Below the pieces are notes generated by a model, which saw only the letters and a list, made by a program, of their open reading frames with translations, made no database searches and was not told the origin of the DNA. From NCBI GenBank assembly GCA_009787625.1, contig WQSX01000001.1:124001-188000 (forward strand): a DNA stretch of 64,000 nucleotides, given 5' to 3'. Source of the DNA: Oscillospiraceae bacterium. GTDB lineage: Bacteria > Bacillota > Clostridia > Oscillospirales > Oscillospiraceae. How positions within the stretch are numbered: the first letter of the stretch is position 1; the number at the start of each line of letters is the position of its first letter. The position numbers and the translations under genes were made by a program. This document shows, piece by piece, positions 1-8,933 of this stretch.

Positions 1-792
1 TGCTATCACTTAGATGCAGTGACTACTGCAATCGACCGAAACATAAACTTTTTTGTAGAGAAACCACTTGCAGATACCCTTGAGGACTGCCGCACAATTT
101 TGACAAAAGCCAAAGGATTTCAGAAGAAAGCAATGGTTGGGTTCATCAGTCGTTTCGATTCAAGATTCCTAACAGTTAAACAAGAAATTGATAAAGGGAA
201 GATCGGCGATATTATGTATATGACCAGCAAGCGAGTTAGCCCTATACGTGCAGGGCTACGCTACGCTCCTCTGTGCCATATAACCACTCATAGTGGAGTA
301 CATGATTTTGACCTGGCTCGATGGTTTGCCGGAAGCGAATTTAAAAGTGTCTTTGCAAAATCAACTAAAGGCAGGATGATTGAGCATGGCTATGATGTAG
401 CAGATGCAGTTCTTTCATTGTGTGAGTTTGAAAATGGCGTTATTCACTCACATGAAAACACTTGGAGTATGCCCAAAGCATTCCCCGCTTATATTGATGG
501 CTGTTACACGATTGTAGGAACACGCGGATCTCTTCACGTTGACATGAGTAGCAGTGGTTTGAAAATTATAACAGATGAGAATATCGAACATCCTGACCTC
601 TATTTTTGGACAGAACTCATGGGTGCAAGGCATGGAGCACTTAGAACAGAGCTTGAAGCGTTTGTGAAATGCGTTACAGATGATACGACACCGCTCATTG
701 GTCTTGATGATGGATATAGAATATCCCAAGTTGCGCTGGCTATCTTGGAATCTCTGGATAAAGGTACTACCGTAGAAATAGCAAACGCTTAA
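1..792 (+). CDS. Gfo/Idh/MocA family NAD(P)-dependent sugar oxidoreductase, 5' partial
   Basis: The frame is open to base 1, so the N-terminal Rossmann dinucleotide-binding part lies outside the window; an internal GTG at 19 is not the real start. The visible part begins near the family's conserved EKP segment (FFVEKPLAD), whose Lys is a catalytic residue in this family. It continues through the C-terminal alpha/beta domain, including an HDFDLARW segment typical of substrate-binding residues. Such enzymes oxidise or epimerise sugars and polyols such as inositol or glucosides. It sits directly upstream of a sugar ABC importer and a sugar kinase, so a role in catabolising the imported sugar is inferred. 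The substrate cannot be read from the sequence. Confidence 0.85.
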   Translation, partial: CYHLDAVTTAIDRNINFFVEKPLADTLEDCRTILTKAKGFQKKAMVGFISRFDSRFLTVKQEIDKGKIGDIMYMTSKRVSPIRAGLRYAPLCHITTHSGVHDFDLARWFAGSEFKSVFAKSTKGRMIEHGYDVADAVLSLCEFENGVIHSHENTWSMPKAFPAYIDGCYTIVGTRGSLHVDMSSSGLKIITDENIEHPDLYFWTELMGARHGALRTELEAFVKCVTDDTTPLIGLDDGYRISQVALAILESLDKGTTVEIANA

Positions 793-849
793 AAACATTG
801 TTGCATAGGTGCAACTAAAAATAAATAAAATTTATTTTGGGAGGAATTT

Positions 850-2178
850 ATGAAAAAATTGATCGGTATTGTGTTGGTGTTGAGTTTGTTGGCTATACCT
901 CTTATGGGTTGTGATAACAATCAAGCTGACGAAGAGGTTGTGCGTACAGTCACCTTCATGACTGTGGGTGATCCGTATGTAGGTGCGATAGCGTATCTGT
1001 TGCCCGAATTTCATGAGGCAAACCCCGATATCAACGTTGTATTATCCAGCGTACCTTTTTTAAATCTACGCGAACTGGCTATTCTTGAATTTGTTGGTGG
1101 TACAGGCTCATACGACATTGTATCTGTAGATATGCCCTGGATAGGTGAATTTACAGAGGGTGGGCACTTGCGTGACATAACAGATCTTGTTGAGAGAGAT
1201 CGCGATATACTAAGACCTGATGAGTTTTTACCGGGTGCGTGGGAAGGCATTGCTATGTACGGCGGCAGAGTATGGACTTTGCCCATCGCTCCATATTATA
1301 TGTATCTGCATTATAGAACAGATGTGTTCGCCGAGCACAATTTAAGTGTACCCGTAACTCTCGAAGAGTTTAGAAACGCTATAGTTACACTCCATGATCC
1401 GGATCAGCCATTTTTCGGGTTATCTGTAGCCATGAGACGCGGTCCTTCCATTGTACATGACTGGATGGCATACTTCAATGGATTTGGCGGTACAACATTT
1501 GTTGATCATGAAAATAACTTTAGAACAGCCATTAATTCAGAAATTGGTTTCATTACAACTGAGCTATTCAAAAATGCAATACCATACTCTCCGCCCGGAG
1601 TCCTTCAGTATGAAAACATTGATCGCTGGAATGATTTTATGCACGGGAACTCTGCAATGGTAACGGTATTTAACGCAAACTCCCCTATGTTTGAAACCGC
1701 AGAAGATTCACAAGTCGCAGGCTTGGTAGGTTATGCACACTTGCCTCGCTTAAATGCCAACGACCCACCTTCTATGCCTTTTGCGGGATTTGGAATGGGA
1801 ATAAATGCAGACATAAGTGAAGAGCAAGTCGAAGCAGCTTGGAGATTTATGTTATGGATAACAAGTGAAGAGATTGACAGAAGATGGGTACAAGTTCCAG
1901 GTACACCCGGAGTTCCGCTGAGAACCGCAACTGTAAGAGATCCTGAACTTGTTGCTATGTTCCCATATTTTCAGTTGATTGCAGAAGCCGAAGAAGCAGG
2001 CACAGCAGATGGCGTGAATTTCAGATCAAGGCTTCCGGAGTGGCCAATAATAGAGGATATTCTGGGTCTTTACCTGAATCTTGCTGTGTCAGGAGAAATG
2101 GACATACAAGAAGCACTAGACGCTGCTGCAGAGCAAATAAACGAATTGATGATATCAAGAGGATATCCTGTAAACTAA
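850..2178 (+). CDS. ABC transporter extracellular solute-binding protein (family 1, sugar type), lipoprotein
   Basis: The 442-aa protein has a short basic N-terminus, a hydrophobic stretch and a lipobox-like LMGC at residues about 18-21. It should therefore be a lipid-anchored receptor on the outer face of the membrane. The body resembles family 1 solute-binding proteins: an early FMTVGDPY strand, a YDIVSVDMPW hinge strand and a C-terminal helical region. The start is set by GGGAGGA at about 840, a few bases before ATG 850. A small inverted repeat (800-805 with 810-815) lies upstream. It is followed by two permeases in the same direction, forming an importer for a sugar or oligosaccharide. 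The ligand is unknown. Confidence 0.9.
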   Translation: MKKLIGIVLVLSLLAIPLMGCDNNQADEEVVRTVTFMTVGDPYVGAIAYLLPEFHEANPDINVVLSSVPFLNLRELAILEFVGGTGSYDIVSVDMPWIGEFTEGGHLRDITDLVERDRDILRPDEFLPGAWEGIAMYGGRVWTLPIAPYYMYLHYRTDVFAEHNLSVPVTLEEFRNAIVTLHDPDQPFFGLSVAMRRGPSIVHDWMAYFNGFGGTTFVDHENNFRTAINSEIGFITTELFKNAIPYSPPGVLQYENIDRWNDFMHGNSAMVTVFNANSPMFETAEDSQVAGLVGYAHLPRLNANDPPSMPFAGFGMGINADISEEQVEAAWRFMLWITSEEIDRRWVQVPGTPGVPLRTATVRDPELVAMFPYFQLIAEAEEAGTADGVNFRSRLPEWPIIEDILGLYLNLAVSGEMDIQEALDAAAEQINELMISRGYPVN

Positions 2179-2194
2179 GGCGAGTCGGCTATAT

Positions 2195-2225
2195 ACTGAG
2201 GGGCAATGGAAAGTTGCCCCTCAGT
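2195..2225 (+). promoter_or_regulatory. Intercistronic stem-loop between binding-protein and permease genes
   Basis: A perfect 12-bp inverted repeat (2195-2206 with 2214-2225) with a 7-nt loop follows the binding-protein stop. There is no T-run after it, so it looks less like a terminator than an mRNA-stabilising or attenuating hairpin. Such hairpins are known to raise binding-protein expression over permeases in sugar importer operons. It covers an ATG at 2206, arguing against that ATG as the permease start. Confidence 0.7.
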
Positions 2226-2247
2226 CCTAGAGAGAGGAATGGTGTTC

Positions 2248-3144
2248 TTGAAAAAACCACTTGGAGTTAAGCAACGGGAAAATATTGTTTGGAAACTGAT
2301 GATTGCACCCACAATGATTATTTTAGTTTTGTTTATAATATTCCCAACACTCTTCACTTTATATAATAGCCTTCATTCGTGGAATTTGGCAAGCCCACAA
2401 TTTGGAAGACATTTTGTGGGATTAGATAATTTTATTTCAATGCTCACTGACCCCAGATTCTACAATGCCCTTTATAATTCACTCAGAATCTCATTCGCTT
2501 CTCTCTTTGTAGAGTTTACGCTCGGATTTTTCATTGCATTATTACTGGCAAGAGGTTTCAGGGGTTCTAAAATTATAAGAGCAGGTATGCTTCTCCCTAC
2601 AATGATAACTCCGGTTGTTGCCTCGTTCATGTGGCTTTTAATCTTTAACGCTGACTATGGGGTTTTGCGACACTTCTTTGAGTCTATAGGAATAGTTCCT
2701 GCGCCATTAATGTTGGCTGACAATAGGTTTGCATGGTTATCCATTGTTATAACCAATGCCTGGCAATGGACGCCTTTTGTTGCGTTGCTCCTGCTTGCGG
2801 GTATGCTTTCAGTGCCTGTTGATATAATAGAAGCCAGTTCAGTAGATGGTGCGAGCAAGTTCAAGCAAATGATTAAAATCGTACTGCCATGCATGAAATC
2901 TGTTACATTGGTTGCACTGCTCATAAGACTTATGGATTCTTTCCGATTATTTGAGCCTATATTCATTTTGACCAGAGGCGGTCCCGGCATAGAGACTGAA
3001 ACACTAACATTTTTGATTTTCAGAGAAGGTTTCAACTTTTTTGAAATGGGGTATGCAAGTACGCTCGCCTTGCTTCTTCTAGTGGTTATCACATTCTTTT
3101 CTCAAATTCTTGTGCGCATAGTAAAAGATGAGTGGGAGGTTTAA
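2248..3144 (+). CDS. Sugar ABC transporter permease, MalF/UgpA-like
   Basis: This polytopic inner-membrane protein has about six hydrophobic segments and the family's cytoplasmic EAA loop (EASSVDGAS, with the following IVLP), which docks the transporter ATPase. I prefer TTG 2248 as the start because AGAGAGGA lies about 9 nt upstream. ATG 2206 lies in a stem-loop, and ATG 2239 sits too close to the ribosome-binding site. It pairs with the next gene as a permease heterodimer. The operon shows no ATPase gene in the window, so a shared MsmX-type ATPase elsewhere is inferred. The identification as a sugar permease is secure; the substrate is not. Confidence 0.88.
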   Translation: MKKPLGVKQRENIVWKLMIAPTMIILVLFIIFPTLFTLYNSLHSWNLASPQFGRHFVGLDNFISMLTDPRFYNALYNSLRISFASLFVEFTLGFFIALLLARGFRGSKIIRAGMLLPTMITPVVASFMWLLIFNADYGVLRHFFESIGIVPAPLMLADNRFAWLSIVITNAWQWTPFVALLLLAGMLSVPVDIIEASSVDGASKFKQMIKIVLPCMKSVTLVALLIRLMDSFRLFEPIFILTRGGPGIETETLTFLIFREGFNFFEMGYASTLALLLLVVITFFSQILVRIVKDEWEV

Positions 3145-3145
3145 G

Positions 3146-4027
3146 ATGGACAATCTAAATAGAAACATGTACAAAATTTTTGCCTTCCTCTGCATTTTAC
3201 TACTTCTCGCTGTTTTCATTGTTTTTATGTTTCCAATTTATTGGATAGCCACGACATCAGTAAAAGATAGAGCAGATTTGTTTGCGAATCCTCCCAATAT
3301 TTTTCCAGTCAGTTTTACACTTAACAATTTTGCAGCTGTTTTTGGTGTATCAACTGATACTGCTGTTGCAACAGTTATTCCGGGAGACGGAATTATGAGG
3401 TTCTTTACCAACTCTGTAATTGTGACATCGATCTCTTGTGCAATTGCTCTTGTAATCGGAACATTTGGTGCATACGGGCTTGTGCGTGTGGATATGCCCG
3501 CAAAAAGAAAGAAAAATATTTCCTTCTTTATTCTCTCCACCAGAATGCTACCACCTATTTCTGCCGCAGTTCCGCTATTCTTGATTTTTAACGAGCTTAG
3601 ACTTGTCAACACCCATGTTGGCTTGATTATCGCCCATACTGTATTAAACTTAGCTTTCGTTGTTTGGATGATGCAGGGTTTTCTAAAAGATATTCCATCA
3701 GAAATTCACGACGCTGCCTCTGTGGATGGATGTGGACCGCTATCAGGGTTTTTGAGAGTTGTTCTGCCACTTGCTGCACCAGGCCTGGTAGTCACAGTGA
3801 TTTTTATTTCGATTTTTTCGTGGAACGAGTTTGCTCTTACGTTGGTTCTATCAGGCGAAGGAACCAGAACTATTCCTGTCTTTATCGCAAGCATGTGGAC
3901 TTCTGTACAGGCAGTCTGGGGAGAAATGGCCGCTGCCGCTTTTGTCGCAACTCTTCCTGTTTTGATCTTAGCCATCGTTGTTCAGAAAAATTTAATAAGA
4001 GGTTTAACATTTGGTGCAATTAAATAA
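3146..4027 (+). CDS. Sugar ABC transporter permease, MalG/UgpE-like
   Basis: This is the second permease of the importer, with six hydrophobic segments and an EAA-type loop (DAASVDGCGP followed by VVLP). ATG 3146 is chosen because GGGAGG at 3134-3139 sits 6 nt upstream; an earlier in-frame ATG at 3128 overlaps the previous gene and lacks a ribosome-binding site. It begins one base after the stop of the first permease, so translation is probably coupled. The C-terminus ends in the usual short cytoplasmic GLTFGAIK tail of MalG-type permeases. Confidence 0.9.
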   Translation: MDNLNRNMYKIFAFLCILLLLAVFIVFMFPIYWIATTSVKDRADLFANPPNIFPVSFTLNNFAAVFGVSTDTAVATVIPGDGIMRFFTNSVIVTSISCAIALVIGTFGAYGLVRVDMPAKRKKNISFFILSTRMLPPISAAVPLFLIFNELRLVNTHVGLIIAHTVLNLAFVVWMMQGFLKDIPSEIHDAASVDGCGPLSGFLRVVLPLAAPGLVVTVIFISIFSWNEFALTLVLSGEGTRTIPVFIASMWTSVQAVWGEMAAAAFVATLPVLILAIVVQKNLIRGLTFGAIK

Positions 4028-4054
4028 AGGTAAATTAACTCTGTACAGTTCAGC

Positions 4055-4076
4055 TTTGCTGGTATATACTAGCAAA
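4055..4076. promoter_or_regulatory. Near-perfect 22-bp palindrome upstream of the SIS gene
   Basis: The two halves (TTTGCT and AGCAAA at the ends, GTATATAC-type centre) match except for one symmetrical base pair. It lies in the 94-bp gap between the permease and the SIS-domain gene. It could be an operator for a LacI- or GntR-type repressor of this operon, or a weak attenuator, since a short T-run follows a few bases later. No regulator gene is visible nearby. Confidence 0.35.
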
Positions 4077-4121
4077 TGACTTTTTCATGATAAAATAAAT
4101 ATTTAATATGGAGGGATTATA

Positions 4122-4853
4122 GTGCTAAGTCAAAACTATAATGACAGCGTAGTTAATATTCTGCGCAAAATAAGCGAAACTCAATCGGAAAACATACAAA
4201 AAGCGGGAGCTTTAATAGCTAACGCATTGAATTCGGGAAATATATTGCATCTTTTTGGTGCAGGCCATTCGCATATGTTGGTTGAGGAAGGTTTCTACCG
4301 TGCAGGGGGTCTTATGCCTGTGAATCCGCTGTTTGACAGTGCAGTAATGCTTCATGGCGGCGCATTAAAAAGTTCGGCTGTGGAGCGCGTTGAAAGTTAT
4401 GCAGAAATGATTTTAGATAATTATTCAATTAACCCAGGTGATGCTATCATAATATTCTCCAACTCCGCTCGTAATGAGTTAGTTGTGGGTATGGCAGATT
4501 CTGCTCGGAAGAGAGGCATGAAGGTTATACTTGTTTACTCTGCTTCGTATAAAGATTCAAAGTCGCGGCACTCTTCAGGTAAACGCGCAGAGGGGTTTGC
4601 AGACATTGCAATTGACAACTGCTGTCCCTACGGGGATGCGTTGGTTGAACTTCCCGGGCAGAATATGAGCATTGCTCCGGGATCTACTGTTGCAGGTGCC
4701 ACTATCCTCAATATGATAAGTGTTTCCATTGCTGAAGCGCTTATAAAAATGGGCGGCGAGCTTGAATATCTTGTTAGTGCTAACATTGATAATGTTCCAA
4801 ATCGAAATGCAGAGCTGTTGGAGAAATACAAAGGCAAAATTAAAGCTTTATAA
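4122..4853 (+). CDS. SIS-domain sugar isomerase-like protein (UPF0309 type)
   Basis: The 243-aa cytoplasmic protein begins at GTG 4122, with GGAGGG at 4110-4115 six bases upstream. A single SIS (sugar isomerase) fold is indicated by LHLFGAGHSHML near residue 45 and by the IIIFSNSARNE segment, which binds phosphosugars in this family. The length and the EEGFYRAGGLMPVNP motif match the UPF0309/YfhH-like SIS group. It lies between the sugar importer and an FGGY kinase, so it probably acts on a phosphorylated intermediate, either as an isomerase or as a sensor. The specific reaction is not known for this subgroup. Confidence 0.8.
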   Translation: MLSQNYNDSVVNILRKISETQSENIQKAGALIANALNSGNILHLFGAGHSHMLVEEGFYRAGGLMPVNPLFDSAVMLHGGALKSSAVERVESYAEMILDNYSINPGDAIIIFSNSARNELVVGMADSARKRGMKVILVYSASYKDSKSRHSSGKRAEGFADIAIDNCCPYGDALVELPGQNMSIAPGSTVAGATILNMISVSIAEALIKMGGELEYLVSANIDNVPNRNAELLEKYKGKIKAL

Positions 4854-4882
4854 AGCTAAGATACATGAAAGGAAGTTTTCAC

Positions 4883-6364
4883 GTGAGCCATGTATATTTA
4901 GGTGTTGATCTTGGCACTTCAGCGGTCAAATGCTTGGCAATGAACCTTCAAGGTCAATGCTTGTCTCAAGGGGAGGGGCGATATCCGCTATATGCGCCCA
5001 AGCCCGGTTGGGTTGAGCAAAATCCCGAAGAGTGGATGGAACCGGTATACGGCGCTATTCGAGATTGTCTCAAAGGCTTAAAGCGTTGTACGCCTGTCGC
5101 ACTATCATTTTCCGGACATATGAGTTCACTCATAGTATTGGATAACAATCTAAACCCATTACTTCCGTGCTCATTGGTTGGAGACACGCGTGCATCTAAA
5201 CAAGCAGATGAATTAAAAGAACAATTAGGGAATGCTTTTATAGAAACTACCGGAAATGCACCTTGGCAAGCGTTTATTGTCTCAAAGCTACTTTGGATTA
5301 AACAAGAACTTCCTGATATTTATCGGAAAATTGACAAGTTTATAGTCGCAAAAGACTATATTCGGTATAAAATGACAGGCGAATTATATACTGACTATAC
5401 TGATGCAGGCAATTCCCTTTTGTATAACTCAAAGACACAGCAATGGAACGATGCTCTCATTGCAGCTACAGGACTAGATAAGAAAATCTTTCCGCAGCTA
5501 ATCTCGCCAACTGACCCCGCCGGAACTATTAACACTCATACAGCACGGATTACAGGTTTGCCTGAAGGCTTACCTGTGATTTGTGGTGGTGCAGATATGG
5601 CTTGTTCACAAATAGGAACCGGCGGCATAAATCCGGGGCGACTGATTATTACTCTCAGTACGTCAGGGCAAATGTGTATGAGTGTTAAGCAACCGTCAAC
5701 CTCCGTAAAAGAAAAGGTGACATTTCATCCGGGTATTGAGTCGATGTATGCGATGGCCTCTGTTTTTTCCGGTGGTTTAGCTGTAAACTGGGGATTTTCC
5801 CTTTTAAGTGGGAAAAACTCGGGTGACATTCCTGACTTTGAATCGTTAGGGCTCTTTGCAAAGAGCATTGAAAACTTCCTTCCCGGGCAGAGTGGAATTA
5901 CATTCCTGCCGTTTTTAACGGGTAGTGGTTCTCCCCACAACAAATCTGAAGATAAAGCTAATTTGGTTGGATTGACGCTTTCTTCCGGTAAAAGGGAAAT
6001 CATGCATGCTGTCATGGAGGGTGTTGCGTATAATTTCCGAGAAAACGCTGATGTGTTCAGGCAGCTTGGCAACTGGAAGGAAGTTCGGTTAGGTGGTGGT
6101 GGTGCGAAAATGAAGGTATGGCGGCACATAATTGCGGATGTGCTGGGTGAAAATCTCGATGTCTTGCGAACCGGTAATGCTTCCGCTGTGGGTGCTTGTA
6201 TATTGGCGATGGTTGGTGTCGGTGCTGCCGACTCAGTCTTAGATCTGTCAGAAAGAATTGTTGACTGTGATTGTCGGATTGAATACGACAAGGGGAAAAA
6301 ACAGGAGTATGACAAACTATATGCGGAGTATTGCGATATATATAGCGCACTCTGCTGCAGATAA
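4883..6364 (+). CDS. xylB: FGGY-family carbohydrate kinase, xylulokinase-like
   Basis: The protein of about 493 aa has the two-domain hexokinase/actin fold of FGGY kinases. The N-terminal phosphate-binding LGVDLGTSAVK lies near residues 5-15, the substrate-side VALSFSGHMSS around residue 75, and the C-terminal adenosine loop RLGGGGAKMKVW near residue 400. GTG 4883 is preferred because GGAAG sits 7 nt upstream; the earlier ATG at 4865 overlaps that ribosome-binding site. It would phosphorylate the imported ketose or polyol with ATP. Xylulokinase is the closest recognisable type, but FGGY specificity is hard to read from sequence. It is the last gene before a strong terminator. Confidence 0.8.
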   Translation: MSHVYLGVDLGTSAVKCLAMNLQGQCLSQGEGRYPLYAPKPGWVEQNPEEWMEPVYGAIRDCLKGLKRCTPVALSFSGHMSSLIVLDNNLNPLLPCSLVGDTRASKQADELKEQLGNAFIETTGNAPWQAFIVSKLLWIKQELPDIYRKIDKFIVAKDYIRYKMTGELYTDYTDAGNSLLYNSKTQQWNDALIAATGLDKKIFPQLISPTDPAGTINTHTARITGLPEGLPVICGGADMACSQIGTGGINPGRLIITLSTSGQMCMSVKQPSTSVKEKVTFHPGIESMYAMASVFSGGLAVNWGFSLLSGKNSGDIPDFESLGLFAKSIENFLPGQSGITFLPFLTGSGSPHNKSEDKANLVGLTLSSGKREIMHAVMEGVAYNFRENADVFRQLGNWKEVRLGGGGAKMKVWRHIIADVLGENLDVLRTGNASAVGACILAMVGVGAADSVLDLSERIVDCDCRIEYDKGKKQEYDKLYAEYCDIYSALCCR

Positions 6365-6386
6365 AGTGTACCTCTACCCTAACACA

Positions 6387-6427
6387 AAAAAGGTTGTCAT
6401 GAGATTCGCTCTCATGACAACCTTTTT
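6387..6427. terminator. Bidirectional rho-independent terminator
   Basis: A 17-bp perfect inverted repeat (6387-6403 with 6411-6427) has a 7-nt loop. It is flanked by an A-run on the left and ends in a T-run on the right. It can therefore stop transcription of the kinase operon on the plus strand and of the convergent pyrophosphatase gene on the minus strand. Confidence 0.9.
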
Positions 6428-6502
6428 ACTCGTTATTTTTGATATTTATAATGTTCGGATTACTAATGTTAGAATTACGAAATTAAAAGTTAGTGTAAAA
6501 CC

Positions 6503-8695
6503 TTATCCCAATAGCCAGTCAATCAATGAGAACTCAGCCAAGTATACGAACACTAGGGCAACAGATGATGACAGTGTAATCAGAATGTTAAATGACGGAC
6601 CTGCTGTGTCTTTGAACGGGTCACCTACGGTGTCGCCAATAACTGTGGCCTTGTGATTTTCACTGCCTTTACCGCCAAGTTTACCACTTTCAACGTATTT
6701 CTTCGCGTTGTCCCAAGCACCGCCTGAGCACATCATGAATACTGCAAGCGTAAACCCTGTGATAACGATTCCTGCGAGAAGTCCAACAACACCTGCGGCG
6801 CCGAGCAAGAAGCCTGTGCCAACCGGAACAACCAGTGCAAGGAGTGAGGGAGCGACCATTTTTTTAAGTGCGCCTTGTGTACACAGGTCAACGCATTTTG
6901 CATAGTCAGGTTCAGCTTTGCCTTCCATAAGGCCTGTAATTTCTTTGAACTGGCGGCGAACCTCAATGACAACACTCTGTGCCGCCTTGTGTACGGCTGA
7001 AATGGTGAGTGCAGCAAAGAAGAATGCTGTTGCAGCGCCTATGAATAATCCGATCAAAACTGGAGGATTCGCGACACTTAGTTCTTCGCGTCCTACACCT
7101 GCAAGAGCCATGTATGATACCAGCAGTGCGAGTGCAGTGAAAGATGTTGAGCCAATTGAGAAGCCCTTACCCGTTGCGGCCGTGGTGTTGCCGAGTGAGT
7201 CGAGGGCATCTGTGCGATTGCGTACCTCTTCGGGGAGGTGAGACATTTGTGCGATACCGCCTGCATTGTCTGCGACAGGACCGAATGCATCTGTGGCGAG
7301 GTTTACGCCGAGTGTAGAGAGCATTCCGACAGCGGCTATACCTATACCATATAATCCCGCATAGAAGTTGATGTCGCCGTCACGGAAACCACCTGAAATG
7401 AGGAAGCTAATAATCGCAGCAAATGCAACTGTGAGAATAGGGCCGACAGTTGCTTTCATTCCAAGTGCAAGTCCGCCGATCATAACCGTAGCAGTACCTG
7501 TTTCACTTGCTTCAGCGAGTTCTTTTGTGGGTTTATACATATCAGATGTAAAGTATTCGGTGAAATGTCCAATCAAGAGACCGGCGCCTATACCGAGCAA
7601 GATTGCTCCGAAAATGCCCCAGACATTGTCCATCATAGAAACGATTTGACCAGGAGGCAGACCTGTTGCCTCATAGAACGTGGCATTTGCGTTGGCAGGA
7701 AGCTCTAAACTGGCAACCAACCATGTGAGAGGCAATGCCGCAACAGCGGAGATACCTGCCGCGAGGAACGTTCCTCTGTGGAGTGACTTGAGAAGGGATT
7801 TTTGGCTGGCATCTTCCTTGGTTCGTACAAAGAAAGTACCAATTATAGAGGCGATGATACCAACAGCCGCCATAAGAATCGGCAATAGCATACCACCGTA
7901 GCTGTAGCCCACACCGACACCTAAAGCAAAGGTGGCGATAATCGCATGTGCATATGCTTCGTAGAGGTCAGCGCCCATTCCGGCGACGTCGCCGACATTA
8001 TCACCGACATTGTCAGCTATAACGGCGGGGTTGCGTGGGTCGTCTTCAGGAATGCCTGCCTCAACCTTACCAACCAGGTCAGCGCCGACATCAGCGGCTT
8101 TTGTGAATATGCCGCCGCCAACACGTGCAAACATGGCCATAAAACAAACACCGAGACCGAACTTAACCATGGCTTGACCAATCTCTATGTCATTTGCTCC
8201 AAATACAAAGCGCAGGAGTAAAAACCATATAGTAATATCCAAAAGCCCGAGCCCTGCAACAGTGAAGCCCATGACAGAACCGGATGAAAAAGACACTCTG
8301 AGCCCTTTGTTGAGACTTTCAGAAGCCGCCTGTGCAGTGCGCGAGTTTGATGCCGTAGCAACTTTCATTCCTATGTAACCTGAAAGTCCTGTAAAAAAGC
8401 CACCTGTTAAAAATGCGAAAGGTGCAAATCGGTTGACAAGACCTTCATCTTGTCCCATTAGGATAGGGATAAAAGCGAGAGCGCATAAGATAACAAACAC
8501 TATTACAAAAAACTTTATAACAGTGGTGTATTGGCGCTTTAAGTATGCGTCAGCGCCGACACGAATCGCCCCTGCGATTTTCTTCATTGTATCATTGCCT
8601 TCAGAGTAACCAAGCACCTTGCGAGCTTGGAAGAAAGCGAAGCCAATGGCAATAACTGCCCCTACAATGCCAAGCCAGAATAGTTGTACGATCAA
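6503..8695 (-). CDS. hppA: Membrane-bound ion-translocating pyrophosphatase, K+-dependent type
   Basis: The 730-aa integral membrane enzyme hydrolyses cytoplasmic PPi to pump H+ or Na+ outward. It carries the family's substrate-binding segment (EAGIPEDDPRNPAVIADNVG, then DVAGMGADLYE) and the second acidic motif near the C-terminus (ATVIGDTVGDPFKDTAGPS). The position after GNTT (about residue 506) is Ala rather than Lys, which in this family marks K+-dependent enzymes; these include both Na+ and H+ pumps, and I cannot tell which this is. It starts at TTG 8695 with AAGGTGAT upstream. It is monocistronic, divergent from the MFS gene and ends at the shared terminator. Confidence 0.95.
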   Translation of the reverse strand: MIVQLFWLGIVGAVIAIGFAFFQARKVLGYSEGNDTMKKIAGAIRVGADAYLKRQYTTVIKFFVIVFVILCALAFIPILMGQDEGLVNRFAPFAFLTGGFFTGLSGYIGMKVATASNSRTAQAASESLNKGLRVSFSSGSVMGFTVAGLGLLDITIWFLLLRFVFGANDIEIGQAMVKFGLGVCFMAMFARVGGGIFTKAADVGADLVGKVEAGIPEDDPRNPAVIADNVGDNVGDVAGMGADLYEAYAHAIIATFALGVGVGYSYGGMLLPILMAAVGIIASIIGTFFVRTKEDASQKSLLKSLHRGTFLAAGISAVAALPLTWLVASLELPANANATFYEATGLPPGQIVSMMDNVWGIFGAILLGIGAGLLIGHFTEYFTSDMYKPTKELAEASETGTATVMIGGLALGMKATVGPILTVAFAAIISFLISGGFRDGDINFYAGLYGIGIAAVGMLSTLGVNLATDAFGPVADNAGGIAQMSHLPEEVRNRTDALDSLGNTTAATGKGFSIGSTSFTALALLVSYMALAGVGREELSVANPPVLIGLFIGAATAFFFAALTISAVHKAAQSVVIEVRRQFKEITGLMEGKAEPDYAKCVDLCTQGALKKMVAPSLLALVVPVGTGFLLGAAGVVGLLAGIVITGFTLAVFMMCSGGAWDNAKKYVESGKLGGKGSENHKATVIGDTVGDPFKDTAGPSFNILITLSSSVALVFVYLAEFSLIDWLLG

Positions 8696-8872
8696 AAGAT
8701 ATCACCTTCTTTCTTAATTAGCAAAAAACGCCTATAAACTTAAATAAAGACGATTTTCACCGTTTATCATTTTATCACGATTTCAACAAATTACAATTGT
8801 TTAATATGTCTCAAAAATTATACAAATTAAGAGCAAAATTTCACATAATAGTCAACAGGTGATTATTATTCT

Positions 8873-8901
8873 TTGACATCATAATAACCATATGGTATCA
8901 T
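8873..8901 (+). promoter_or_regulatory. Sigma-A type promoter of the MFS transporter gene
   Basis: TTGACA (8873-8878), a 17-bp spacer and TATCAT (8896-8901) form a near-consensus housekeeping promoter about 33 bp before the MFS start codon. The rest of the 238-bp divergent gap is AT-rich and shows no other clear signal. Confidence 0.8.
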
Positions 8902-8933
8902 TCATGCTAACTTTATAAAGTAACGGAGAAATT

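Noticed and set aside
6708-8378. Several frames on the plus strand opposite the pyrophosphatase gene
   Set aside because: They are antisense shadows of a highly conserved gene, lack ribosome-binding sites and resemble no protein family.
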